DNA of 64,000 nucleotides. Origin: CACKLF01 sp002725175. GTDB lineage: Bacteria; Pseudomonadota; Alphaproteobacteria; Rhodobacterales; Rhodobacteraceae. The notes under the pieces are model-generated. The model had not been told where the DNA came from, searched no databases, and saw only the letters and a program-made list of their open reading frames with translations. The position numbers and the translations under genes are program-made. This document shows positions 8,554-17,376 of this stretch, piece after piece (position 1 is the stretch's first letter; each line of letters opens with the position of its first letter). The stretch spans positions 1 through 64,000 of the forward strand of contig PBQX02000038.1 in assembly GCA_002725175.2 (NCBI GenBank), read 5' to 3'.

Positions 8554-9536
8554 TGGCTCCTATATTGAAGGTTGAGAATCTTAGTGTTGAATTGAAGACA
8601 AGAGAAGGCACCTCTTCGGTAATTGACGACCTTTCATTTGAGCTAAATGCTGGAGAAACGTTAAGTTTTGTAGGCGAATCTGGATGTGGCAAATCGATGA
8701 CTGCACTTGGAATTATGGGTTTGTTGCCCGANAAGATAAGTCGTGTAGCATCGGGTAGAATATTATTTCAGGGTGAGGACCTTGCCTCTGTCACTCAAAA
8801 AAGATTACAAGAAATTAGGGGTAACGAAATTTCTATGATTTTTCAAGAACCTATGACCTCTTTGAATCCTGTTTACACTATTGGTGATCAAATCGGTGAA
8901 ATATTGCGGAGACACAAAGGTTTGAATAGAAAGCAATCTTTCTTACAAGCATTAGACTTAATTGAAGCTGTTCAAATCCCTGATCCGAAGAATAAAATTC
9001 ATAGTTACCCTTTTCAGTTATCGGGTGGTCAAAGACAAAGAGTTATGATTGCAATGGCCTTGGCTTGTGAACCGAAAATTTTGGTGGCAGACGAACCTAC
9101 TACTGCTTTGGATGTCACGGTACAAGCCCAGATTTTTGAACTATTAAAGGAATTAAGAGTAAAGACTAATACAGCAATAATCTTAATCACACATGATATG
9201 GGTGTAGTTTATGAAATGGCACAGAAAATGATTGTTATGTATGCAGGCAGAAAAGTTGAAGAGGGATCGGTAAATCAGGTCATAAAATCACCAGCNCATC
9301 CCTATACACAAGGCTTGATTTCTTGTGTTCCTCATTTGACTGAAAAACAACCAGAGGTGAGGGAAAGATTATTAGAAATACCAGGAATTGTGCCGAGTTT
9401 AACTTCATTTGGTTTAAATAAATGCTTATTCGAAAGTCGCTGCCATAAGTCGGTTGAGCAGTGTTTGTCTTCCAAACCTGATTCACAATCAATTTCAAGC
9501 GGACATCANGCAAATTGTTGGAATTTAGGTAAATAG
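8553..9536 (+). CDS. Peptide/nickel-type ABC transporter ATP-binding protein, DppD-like
   Basis: A 327-residue ATPase. Walker A is GESGCGKS at 41-48, the Q-loop region is MIFQEPMTSLNP, the signature is LSGGQRQR at 156-163, and Walker B is ILVADEP at about 176-182, with ITHDMG as switch His. The C-terminal oligopeptide-transporter extension contains a cysteine cluster (CLFESRC...C...C), as in OppD/DppD. The start overlaps the upstream stop by one base (TAATG). It pairs with the DppF-like ATPase to energise uptake. Confidence 0.93.
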   Translation: MAPILKVENLSVELKTREGTSSVIDDLSFELNAGETLSFVGESGCGKSMTALGIMGLLPXKISRVASGRILFQGEDLASVTQKRLQEIRGNEISMIFQEPMTSLNPVYTIGDQIGEILRRHKGLNRKQSFLQALDLIEAVQIPDPKNKIHSYPFQLSGGQRQRVMIAMALACEPKILVADEPTTALDVTVQAQIFELLKELRVKTNTAIILITHDMGVVYEMAQKMIVMYAGRKVEEGSVNQVIKSPXHPYTQGLISCVPHLTEKQPEVRERLLEIPGIVPSLTSFGLNKCLFESRCHKSVEQCLSSKPDSQSISSGHXANCWNLGK

Positions 9537-9537
9537 A

Positions 9538-10335
9538 ATGAACCAGTCACTTTTAAAAGTAGAGAATTTAAAAGTTAGGTTCCCTATAGGTCGTAAATCT
9601 ATTTTTGGTCAGGGAAAATATTTGTATGCCGTTGATGATGTGTCATTTTCAGTGAAAAAAGGTGAAACCCTTGGTATAGTGGGTGAAAGTGGTTCAGGGA
9701 AAACAACCACTGCATTAACAGTTGCCCAACTTGAGAAATCTTATTCGGGCAGAATTTTATTCGAAGGAAAAGATGTTGTTGGATCCAGTAAGGCGGAACT
9801 TCGTAATTTAAGGGAGGATATTCAATTCATATTTCAAGACCCTTACTCCAGCCTTAATCCAAGATTAAGAGCAGAAGACATTGTTGCCGAACCTCTAATT
9901 AGTTTAAAGGGCTTAAAAAAACAGGATATNGGTGAACGCATTGAAGAATTATTTCAATCAGTAGGGTTGCGCTCAGAGCAGAGAAGACTTTTTCCTCATC
10001 AGTTTTCTGGCGGACAGCGGCAGAGGTTAGGGATTGCAAGGGCNATATCTACACAACCAAAATTAGTTATTTGCGATGAACCGGTTTCAGCTCTTGATGT
10101 TGCCGTGCAAGCTCAGATTTTAAATTTGCTTACGGATTTGCAGAAGAAATTTGAATTAACCTATTTATTTATTTCTCACGATTTAGGCGTTATTCAGCAC
10201 ATGTGTGACAGCATAGCTGTAATGTTAGATGGAAAAATTGTTGAATATTCAGACAGGATTAACTTGTTTGAAAGACCGAAGAATGATTATACGAAAAAAC
10301 TACTTTCAGCAGTACCAAAGTTGGATTTAGAATAG
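9538..10335 (+). CDS. Peptide/nickel-type ABC transporter ATP-binding protein, DppF-like
   Basis: A 265-residue second ATPase of the importer. Walker A is GESGSGKTT at about residues 49-57, followed by QFIFQDPYSSLNPR, signature FSGGQRQRLGIAR, Walker B LVICDEPVSALD and switch LFISHDLG. The N-terminal FPIGRKSIFGQGKYLYAVDD segment is typical of DppF/OppF. It starts one base after the DppD-like stop. At 265 residues it is shorter than many DppF proteins (about 320) because the C-terminal oligo_HPY extension is nearly absent. SelU follows 47 bases downstream on the same strand. Confidence 0.92.
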   Translation: MNQSLLKVENLKVRFPIGRKSIFGQGKYLYAVDDVSFSVKKGETLGIVGESGSGKTTTALTVAQLEKSYSGRILFEGKDVVGSSKAELRNLREDIQFIFQDPYSSLNPRLRAEDIVAEPLISLKGLKKQDXGERIEELFQSVGLRSEQRRLFPHQFSGGQRQRLGIARXISTQPKLVICDEPVSALDVAVQAQILNLLTDLQKKFELTYLFISHDLGVIQHMCDSIAVMLDGKIVEYSDRINLFERPKNDYTKKLLSAVPKLDLE

Positions 10336-10382
10336 TATTAAATAATTAAAGACTTTCAATATTTTCTTACTTCAATCCTAAT

Positions 10383-11435
10383 ATGAAAAAAATAAATTAT
10401 ATTGATGTGAATGAACTTAATCCTCTGAATTTTGATTCAATTATTGATGTTAGATCTCCTGCAGAGTTTACTGAAGACCACATTCCTAATTCTGTTAATT
10501 TGCCAGTTCTTTCTGATTTAGAGAGAGGTGAAGTGGGAACGCTCTATAAAAGCTTAAGTCCGTTCGAAGCGCGAAAAGTTGGCAGTGCTTTGATAGCAGA
10601 GAATGTTGCAAACCATATAAAGAAAGGTCTATCAAAAAATAATGAGACTTGGAGACCACTAATTTATTGCTGGCGTGGCGGGCAAAGATCTAAAGCATTT
10701 GCTACAATATTGAACGAAGTAGGCTGGTGCGTATCTGTTGTTGAAGGTGGTTATAAAGCGTATCGTAAAATGATTTATGAATCTCTTTATGAAGATGAAA
10801 TAAAGCAAAAAATTTACCTTATATCGGGCAACACAGGTACAGCTAAAACTGAAATCCTTAAACTCTTGGAAAAAAAAGGGTTAAATATAGTTGACTTAGA
10901 AGGCTTGGCAAAACACAAGGGTTCGGTATTTGGATCCTTAGACGATGTTCAGCCTACCCAAAAGGCATTTGAAAGTATACTCTATAAAAAAATTAAGAAA
11001 TCTGATTTCCATGAACCTCTGATTTTAGAAGCTGAATCAAACAAAATTGGNAAGATATCATTGCCTTCAAGTCTTTGGAAAAAGATGCGATCTTCTTGCC
11101 GAATAGTTCTTTCAGCACCAGTAAAGGCTAGGGCAAAATATTTAGAGAAGCAATATTTTGAATTGATTAAAGATAAAAAAAGATTTCTNGAAAAATTAAA
11201 CAGCCTTAAGCCAATTCAAGGATATGAAAGGATTGAGTTTTGGTCCTCTTTGTTTGAATCCAAGAACTATGCTGATCTNGCTCAGGAATTGATAATTCAT
11301 CATTATGACCCAAGGTATAAACAGTCTTCTGAAAAAAATGGAGATCTTGAAGTAATGANAATAGAATTAAAAAATCTGGAACCAAGAGATTTAATGGGAG
11401 CGGCAGAAAAAATTAAAAAAATCTTGAAACCCTAA
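10383..11435 (+). CDS. selU: tRNA 2-selenouridine synthase
   Basis: A 350-residue MnmH/YbbB homologue, which replaces sulfur by selenium in the wobble 2-thiouridine of Lys, Glu and Gln tRNAs using selenophosphate. The N-terminal rhodanese domain (IIDVRSPAEF) carries the catalytic Cys96 in the family-specific YCWRGGQRS loop. A C-terminal P-loop domain follows, with an atypical Walker A (SGNTGTAKT at about 148-156; the usual form is GxTGxGKT). Four N codons fall in the C-terminal half. The gene converges on selD with one base between the stop codons, so both halves of the selenium-tRNA pathway are adjacent. Confidence 0.92.
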   Translation: MKKINYIDVNELNPLNFDSIIDVRSPAEFTEDHIPNSVNLPVLSDLERGEVGTLYKSLSPFEARKVGSALIAENVANHIKKGLSKNNETWRPLIYCWRGGQRSKAFATILNEVGWCVSVVEGGYKAYRKMIYESLYEDEIKQKIYLISGNTGTAKTEILKLLEKKGLNIVDLEGLAKHKGSVFGSLDDVQPTQKAFESILYKKIKKSDFHEPLILEAESNKIXKISLPSSLWKKMRSSCRIVLSAPVKARAKYLEKQYFELIKDKKRFXEKLNSLKPIQGYERIEFWSSLFESKNYADXAQELIIHHYDPRYKQSSEKNGDLEVMXIELKNLEPRDLMGAAEKIKKILKP

Positions 11436-11436
11436 G

Positions 11437-13605
11437 TTAATTTTNAAGGAGAATGCCGGGTTCTCCTTTCTTAATTTCTCCTATAACTGAATCTAATAAA
11501 CCTGCTTTACGTAATTTAACTTGGAGAGTTTTTACCCTTTCTTTAGGTACAGATATCAGCATTCCTCCACTTGTCTGAGGATCAAAAAGTAAATCAAAAA
11601 CTGGAGATTCAATTTNATTTACTTTTTTCTTTTGCTTCGTATTGTCTGCGAAAAGTGTAGATCTTACACCTTGGNTACTAAGCTCAATAGCACCATTTAG
11701 TAATGGTACTTTCTTAATTGAAACTTGTGCGGACACGGATGAAGCTTCACAAATATTCATGAGGTGTCCTATCAGCCCAAAACCGGTTACATCGGTCATG
11801 GCATTAACGTCTGCGGAGAGAATTGTAACAGGAGCTTGGCTTTTTTGCATCCATGCCAAAGCATCCATAAAATGATCGCCCGCGGTTAATCCTTGCATTT
11901 CTCCAGCTAATAAAACTCCTGTTCCGATTGGTTTGGTTAGAATAATTTTGTCCCCTATCTTTGCTTTGCTAATTTCTAGTGGAAGTCCACCTACTTCGCC
12001 TATTAGAGTAACTCCGATTGTTAATTCTGCCCCTTGGGTGGTATGCCCACCAATCAAGGAGATTTTCTCTTCTAAAAAAGTATATTTTGCTGCATCCATA
12101 ATTTCTTCCAGCCAGCTGGCTTGGATAGGTTTGCTAGCTTCAGGAATAACAATATTAAGTAATGCAAAATTTGGTTTGGCCCCCATAGCCCATATGTCTC
12201 CTAAAGAGTGTATTATAGTAATACGAGACATTAACCAGGGATCCTTGGTAAAAGCTCTAAGGTGGTCTGTAGTAATAATTTGCCTTAGTTTGCCGTTTTT
12301 GATTATTGCTGCATCGTCACCAATTTCATTTAGTACATTTTTGTCCTTTACATTGTTAATTTTACCAATTTGGTTTTTTAGCATTTCGTGACCTATTTTG
12401 GATCCACATCCGCCACAAAGCATTTGATCAGAACTATCTTTACNGTATCTTTTTTTCTTAGGATTCTTGTNACTCATTGGGCGAAGCCTAAAAAAACTGT
12501 CCATAAAATTCCTGTCAATTAAATCCTTCCATTTCCAGATAAGACTTCCAGATAAATNAAAACCTCTTCCAGNAGATATGGCTCTTCGTCTTCCAATTGA
12601 TATAAGCTTTAGATGATTGCGTTGTGGGTTAAATTTTTTGAGTACTTTTTTTTCTATTGTGGCCAATATATTGTGAAACAGATATGGGCCCGCTCTAACG
12701 GCAAAGACTCCTGCCTTTGGCCTAGGTGTTTCTTGCAGGTGGGCACAATCACCAGCGGCGTACAAGAATGGGAATTTGGGCGATCTTAGAAATTTGTCGA
12801 CTATGATAAATCCATTAATGCAAGGTATCCCACTTTGTTTAATCCAAGGATACGGATAAGCTCCAGAAGCTAAAATAGTAAAGTCACTCTCAATAAGGCT
12901 GCCATCAGATATNTCAATGCCAGCGTCTTCTATTCNTACAATATTTGTCGATTCAATNATTTTGAAAGAATTTTTTTGCATTAATTTCTTAAGTCTACTC
13001 TTTAGACCTCTACTTTCATTTTTAAGAATAGGCCCTCTATCAAGAATTGTAATGTCNTAAGGTATTTTTTCTTTTTCTAAGCGTTCATATGNTGAAAAAG
13101 CAAGCTCTACCCCTCCTAAACCTCCACCTATGATATTAATTTTTCGCTTTTTTAATTGAGTGGACTTTAAGATGAAGTTATTCCAACTCGAATATANCTG
13201 ATCTAATGGCTTGGCAGACACTACCGATTTAGATGTGGTGAAGAAATCACTCGGTTTCGATGTTATTCCTACATCTATAGATATAAGATCAAAAAAAAGT
13301 TCAGGCCTTCCTTGGATCGTTAAAGTTTTTTTCACTANNTTGATGCTTTCAACCTGTCCCCTTAGAAATCGTGCTCCAGAAGAATTGCATAATTTACCAA
13401 GATCTATATAGACATCTTCCTTTTTGTAGTAACCACTTATTAACCCTGGGAGCATTCCCGTATAAGGTGTAAATGCCTCTGGATTAATTAGAATAATTTC
13501 TGAAGGAGGTTTTTCCCTTCTCATAGCCCATCTTTTTAGAAATATACAGTGAGAGTGCCCACCACCAACCAAGACAACTCTATTCTCTATAGGTTCGACT
13601 TGCAT
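11437..13605 (-). CDS. selD: NADH dehydrogenase-like/selenide, water dikinase fusion (SelD)
   Basis: A 722-residue two-domain protein. Residues 1 to about 385 form a two-dinucleotide-fold FAD/NAD(P) oxidoreductase: RVVLVGGGHSH at the N-terminus, a second fold IIGGGLGGVELAF, and the FAD-binding YAAGDCAH. Residues from about 395 form selenide, water dikinase, which makes selenophosphate from selenide and ATP. Its catalytic Cys400 and Lys403 lie in GGCGSKIGHE, with later GDDAA, TTDHLRAFTKD and DVTGFG motifs. Such fusions are known in cyanobacteria, marine proteobacteria and picoalgae. I chose the ATG at 13605, with AAGGAG six bases upstream, over the ATG at 13629. The active-site residue is Cys, not selenocysteine. 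Convergent with selU. Confidence 0.92.
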   Translation of the reverse strand: MQVEPIENRVVLVGGGHSHCIFLKRWAMRREKPPSEIILINPEAFTPYTGMLPGLISGYYKKEDVYIDLGKLCNSSGARFLRGQVESIXXVKKTLTIQGRPELFFDLISIDVGITSKPSDFFTTSKSVVSAKPLDQXYSSWNNFILKSTQLKKRKINIIGGGLGGVELAFSXYERLEKEKIPXDITILDRGPILKNESRGLKSRLKKLMQKNSFKXIESTNIVXIEDAGIXISDGSLIESDFTILASGAYPYPWIKQSGIPCINGFIIVDKFLRSPKFPFLYAAGDCAHLQETPRPKAGVFAVRAGPYLFHNILATIEKKVLKKFNPQRNHLKLISIGRRRAISXGRGFXLSGSLIWKWKDLIDRNFMDSFFRLRPMSXKNPKKKRYXKDSSDQMLCGGCGSKIGHEMLKNQIGKINNVKDKNVLNEIGDDAAIIKNGKLRQIITTDHLRAFTKDPWLMSRITIIHSLGDIWAMGAKPNFALLNIVIPEASKPIQASWLEEIMDAAKYTFLEEKISLIGGHTTQGAELTIGVTLIGEVGGLPLEISKAKIGDKIILTKPIGTGVLLAGEMQGLTAGDHFMDALAWMQKSQAPVTILSADVNAMTDVTGFGLIGHLMNICEASSVSAQVSIKKVPLLNGAIELSXQGVRSTLFADNTKQKKKVNXIESPVFDLLFDPQTSGGMLISVPKERVKTLQVKLRKAGLLDSVIGEIKKGEPGILLXN

Positions 13606-13733
13606 GATATACTCCTTAGTTGAACACAATTCTTTTAGAAAAGAAAATTTCCGATGCTTTATTCCTTTCGAAAATTTTCCTTTACGTCAAATGATTTGTT
13701 GCTAAGGTCCTTGTTAATTAAGGATAGTATGAT

Positions 13734-14606
13734 TTGAATTGGCTTATATTAATTTTTCTTGGAATTGCTTGGGGGCTCACGTTCCCTCTTAGTAAAATTG
13801 CCGCTGTATCAGGGGGATCTCCCCTGGGTTTAACCTTCTGGCAAAACATAGTCTCTGGTCTGATTTTACTAGTATTTGTCATCTGGAAGTATGGTGGCCT
13901 TAAAATAGATAGATCTCTATACAAATTTATACTCGTAGTTACTTTTCTTGCTGGAATTTTTCCAAATGTAATTTTATATACTGCAGCATTCCACCTCGAT
14001 GCAGGGGTCTTATCAATATCTGTAGCCGTAGTTCCTATGTTTACCTATATTTTGGCTCTTTGCTTTGGATTAGACAAATTAGGTCTTTTCAGATGCTTTG
14101 GGTTGATTATAGGATTTATTGCTCTATTAATTTTACTCTTGCCAGAAAATAGTTTGCCAGAAAGATCNGATGTTCCATGGGTTTTACTTTCCCTTTTATG
14201 TGCATTATTTTATGCTCTAGAAAACATCTATATAGATAAAATAAAACCAGAAAACTTTGGACCTATTAGAATTGCGTGTGCTTTAAGTATAACTACAGCC
14301 TTTATATCTCTCCCACTATCTGTTTTTTCTGGNCAGTTTTTTATACCGACGTTTGATAACCCTTCCCTCTTATATTCACTTTTGGGAATAGGGGCGATTT
14401 CAGCANTAGGGTACTCCACATTTATTTTTTTGATAGGGAATGCAGGATCTGTATTTGCAGGCCAAACAGGATACTTAGTAACTTTCTTTGGTATTGTTTG
14501 GGGAATATTTTTACTTAGTGAGGTACATTCATATTTTGTCTGGACTTCTTTTTTATTGATCATGGTAGGAATATTCTTTGTTCGACCAAAGGAAGAAAAT
14601 ACCTAA
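13734..14606 (+). CDS. EamA/DMT-family transporter
   Basis: A 290-residue polytopic membrane protein with about ten predicted helices in two EamA repeats. The first repeat opens LIFLGIAWGLTFPLSK, and the second starts near WVLLSLLCALFYALENIY. Family members export amino acids, metabolites or drugs; the substrate is not predictable. The start is a TTG at 13734 with AGGA nine bases upstream; a nearby ATG at 13729 is out of frame and hits a stop at once. It is divergent from selD and converges on the aldo/keto reductase with one base between stops. Confidence 0.82.
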   Translation: MNWLILIFLGIAWGLTFPLSKIAAVSGGSPLGLTFWQNIVSGLILLVFVIWKYGGLKIDRSLYKFILVVTFLAGIFPNVILYTAAFHLDAGVLSISVAVVPMFTYILALCFGLDKLGLFRCFGLIIGFIALLILLLPENSLPERXDVPWVLLSLLCALFYALENIYIDKIKPENFGPIRIACALSITTAFISLPLSVFSXQFFIPTFDNPSLLYSLLGIGAISAXGYSTFIFLIGNAGSVFAGQTGYLVTFFGIVWGIFLLSEVHSYFVWTSFLLIMVGIFFVRPKEENT

Positions 14607-14607
14607 A

Positions 14608-15606
14608 TCAGCAATATTTTTCAGGNCCTACCCATTGATTAACTGAATAGCGATCACCAAAAGCCCACCCAAGAGGAAGTACTGACTCAATCTCTTTCAT
14701 TTCATTTTCTGAGAAATTTTTTTCACATGCTCGTGCCATGTCTTTAAGGTATTGCACTGATCGCGTCCCAGGTATGGGAAGAATATGGCTATCCTTGTTC
14801 AGTAACCAGGCTATGGCTAAGCCACCTGCAGTTAAATCCCAATCGGATGCGAGTGCTCGGAAAGCGTGAGTTGCCTCAATGTTTTTAGACAGATTAGGCT
14901 CAATAAAACGCGGGTTTTGTTGTAAAAACTGCATTTCTTTGACTTTTTCCTCTGTATGAGGTTTGTCTGTCAAAAGTGAGCGACCTACGGGGCTAAACGC
15001 CACAAAACTAGTTTTCAATGATTTTGTTTTTTGTAATAAACCTAGCTCTGGATATCGAGTTGACAGTGAATACTCCGATTGTACTGCNCCAACAGGATAT
15101 ATTTTGTTAGCTCTTTCTAATGATGTCGGTGCAATCTCCGAATACCCAAATTGATTTATTTTACCCTGTTTAACAAAACCTGATAGAGTTTCTGTTACTT
15201 CTTCTATTGGAATAGATGTATCGCGTCTGTGAACATAATATAATTCAAGATTTTCTACACCCAGTCTCTTTAGAGAAGCCTCTAGCGCACTTTCTAGATA
15301 CTTCTTAGAGTTATCAAAAAAAGTTTTCCCATCAGAAGATTTTGTAATGCTTCCCTTAGAAGCAATCTTAAATATATTTTTTGCAGATGGGTTTCTTTTT
15401 AGAAAACTCCCTATCCGTTCTTCTGATGAACCCATACCATAAATGTCTGCTGTATCGATATGGTTAATGTCAAGATCTAGTGATGCAGATAATATTGAGT
15501 GAGAAATTTCCGTACTTGATTTTCCGTAAAAATCGGAAAATGACATTGCTCCTATTCCAAGTGCAGAAATTTTTGTTCCGCTTTGGCCTAAAATTCGATC
15601 TTTCAT
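14608..15606 (-). CDS. Aldo/keto reductase
   Basis: A (beta/alpha)8 NADPH-dependent oxidoreductase of about 332 residues. The opening LGQSGTKISALGIGAMSFS, the catalytic Asp/Tyr region (IDTADIYGMGSSEERIG), the Lys region (IASKG) and the His segment (LELYYVHRRD) follow the AKR13-like group. A longer frame starting at 15690 exists, but the ATG at 15606 has GGAGGA directly upstream and begins at the family's usual N-terminus. It is convergent with the EamA gene and divergent from the malonyl-CoA synthetase. The physiological carbonyl substrate is unknown. Confidence 0.88.
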   Translation of the reverse strand: MKDRILGQSGTKISALGIGAMSFSDFYGKSSTEISHSILSASLDLDINHIDTADIYGMGSSEERIGSFLKRNPSAKNIFKIASKGSITKSSDGKTFFDNSKKYLESALEASLKRLGVENLELYYVHRRDTSIPIEEVTETLSGFVKQGKINQFGYSEIAPTSLERANKIYPVXAVQSEYSLSTRYPELGLLQKTKSLKTSFVAFSPVGRSLLTDKPHTEEKVKEMQFLQQNPRFIEPNLSKNIEATHAFRALASDWDLTAGGLAIAWLLNKDSHILPIPGTRSVQYLKDMARACEKNFSENEMKEIESVLPLGWAFGDRYSVNQWVXPEKYC

Positions 15607-15772
15607 AGTTCCTCCAAAAGAAAATACTAACCAATTCATGGAAATAATACAAAATTTGAGTAAAGTAAAATAGTCTGTAAGACGAAGCATATAATATCTA
15701 AAGAGAAGTTTGAGATAGTAAAATCAGGTAATGTATTAAATAAGAAAAGTGATATTCTAATAGCACGAAAAT

Positions 15773-17305
15773 ATGGACAAATTGATGCAAATTTTAAAGA
15801 ATCCTCTCTATAATCAGCTTTTTAAACGACACGAAGAAAGTCAAAAGACATTTNTTCATTTTAGTGATGGTCGAGAGTTAAGTTATTCATCATTTATTGA
15901 GAGAAGTCAGAGATATGCCCAAATTTTTAGTGAATATGATTTGATTTGTGGTGATAGAATTGCATTCCAATTGGACAAATCTGTTGAATGTCTCAGTATA
16001 GTAGCAGCGTCTATTCAAATNGGATGTATNTTTTTGCCACTTAACCCAGATTATACAGGGGAAGAGGTNGNATTCTTTTTGAANGATTCAGATGCAAAAC
16101 TTTTTATTTGNGATCCGAAAAATNTTGAAAGTATTCAGGTAGCTCAATCCATTAAAAACATNAATATCGAAACTATGGATAGAAACGGNGGAGGCACTCT
16201 CCCNTCTAAGGAGAGAGTAAGCCCAAGAAAAACCCAANTAGCGGAAAGAGANGAGAACGATATTGCAGCACTCTTATATACTTCAGGGACTACTGGTAGA
16301 TCAAAAGGTGCAATGCTTACACATAGNAATTTAATTTCAAATGCCCAGGTTTTAAGAGATGCCTGGAAGTTTACGTCGCAGGATATTTTGCTACATGCTT
16401 TGCCAATCTTTCATACTCATGGTCTCTTTGTTGCTACTAACCTTACTTTGCTTACGGGATCTAGTATGATTTTTTTACCCAAGTTTGAGGTTGGTGAAGT
16501 AACTAGATTAATTGAAAAAGCTACCGTAATGATGGGGGTTCCAACATTCTATGTGAGACTACTTGGATCAAATAACCTTAATAAAGAANGAGCCAAATCT
16601 ATCAGACTATTTGTTTCAGGTAGTGCTCCCCTTCTTGCAGAGACCCATAAATCATTTGAAGAGAAGACAGGTCACAAAATATTAGAACGATACGGAATGA
16701 CTGAGACCAATATGAATACTTCCAATCCATATTATGGATTAAGAAAGCCAGGAACAGTTGGTCAAACTCTTCAAGGGGTTGAATTAAAGATAGTGGATGA
16801 AGAAGGCGTCTCTCTAAAGGATGGAGATGTGGGTAATATATTAGTTAAAGGTGAGAACGTTTTTAAAGGATATTGGAACCTTCCTGANAAAACCAAGGAA
16901 GATTTTACCGAAGACGGATTTTTTAAGACTGGCGATTTAGGAAGAAAAGATAAAGCTGGTTATGTTGAAATTGTCGGGAGGAATAAAGANCTTATAATTT
17001 CTGGGGGGTTCAACATTTTTCCTAAAGAAATAGAGTTGGCAATAGATCAAACAATAGGTGTTATGGAAAGTGCGGTAATTGGGGTAGCACATAAAGATTT
17101 TGGTGAAGGTGTGCTGGCAGTCATTGTTAAAAAAGAAAATTCTGAAGTAAATAAATCTATTATTCAGGAATTTTTGAAAAAAAAGTTAGCTAAATACAAA
17201 CAGCCCAAGGAGATAATTTTTGTCAAAGAGCTTCCAAGAAACTCTATGGGCAAAGTACAAAAGAATATTTTAAGACAGACCTATTCAGATCACTTTTCTA
17301 ATTAA
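15773..17305 (+). CDS. matB: Malonyl-CoA synthetase (MatB-like), AMP-forming
   Basis: A 510-residue ANL-superfamily enzyme that would activate malonate to malonyl-CoA. Seen: P-loop LLYTSGTTGRSKGAML, the segment HALPIFHTHGLFVATN followed by MGVPTFYVRLL that is characteristic of MatB, the A5 motif ERYGMTETNMN, KTGDLGR, and the C-terminal catalytic Lys in NSMGKVQKN. The N-terminal third has many N positions, so about fifteen residues there are unreadable. No malonyl-CoA decarboxylase (MatA) or malonate carrier is visible beside it; an aminotransferase follows after 71 bases. Methylmalonate is an alternative substrate. Confidence 0.85.
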   Translation: MDKLMQILKNPLYNQLFKRHEESQKTFXHFSDGRELSYSSFIERSQRYAQIFSEYDLICGDRIAFQLDKSVECLSIVAASIQXGCXFLPLNPDYTGEEXXFFLXDSDAKLFIXDPKNXESIQVAQSIKNXNIETMDRNXGGTLXSKERVSPRKTQXAERXENDIAALLYTSGTTGRSKGAMLTHXNLISNAQVLRDAWKFTSQDILLHALPIFHTHGLFVATNLTLLTGSSMIFLPKFEVGEVTRLIEKATVMMGVPTFYVRLLGSNNLNKEXAKSIRLFVSGSAPLLAETHKSFEEKTGHKILERYGMTETNMNTSNPYYGLRKPGTVGQTLQGVELKIVDEEGVSLKDGDVGNILVKGENVFKGYWNLPXKTKEDFTEDGFFKTGDLGRKDKAGYVEIVGRNKXLIISGGFNIFPKEIELAIDQTIGVMESAVIGVAHKDFGEGVLAVIVKKENSEVNKSIIQEFLKKKLAKYKQPKEIIFVKELPRNSMGKVQKNILRQTYSDHFSN

Positions 17306-17376
17306 CGAAAAATATGTTATTTGAAATTACTTAAATTTCGTTATATTTATCTGGCGTTTATGTAAAAAAGGAAAAG

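Noticed and set aside
5060..10335. A nickel-specific (NikABCDE) importer
   Set aside because: The binding protein and ATPases are equally like dipeptide transporters, no nickel enzyme is nearby, and the adjacent amidohydrolase fits a peptide or amide ligand better.
11933..12391. A 152-residue plus-strand open frame with hydrophobic content
   Set aside because: It lies wholly antisense to the selD kinase domain, has no ribosome site and its sequence is explained by the complementary codons.
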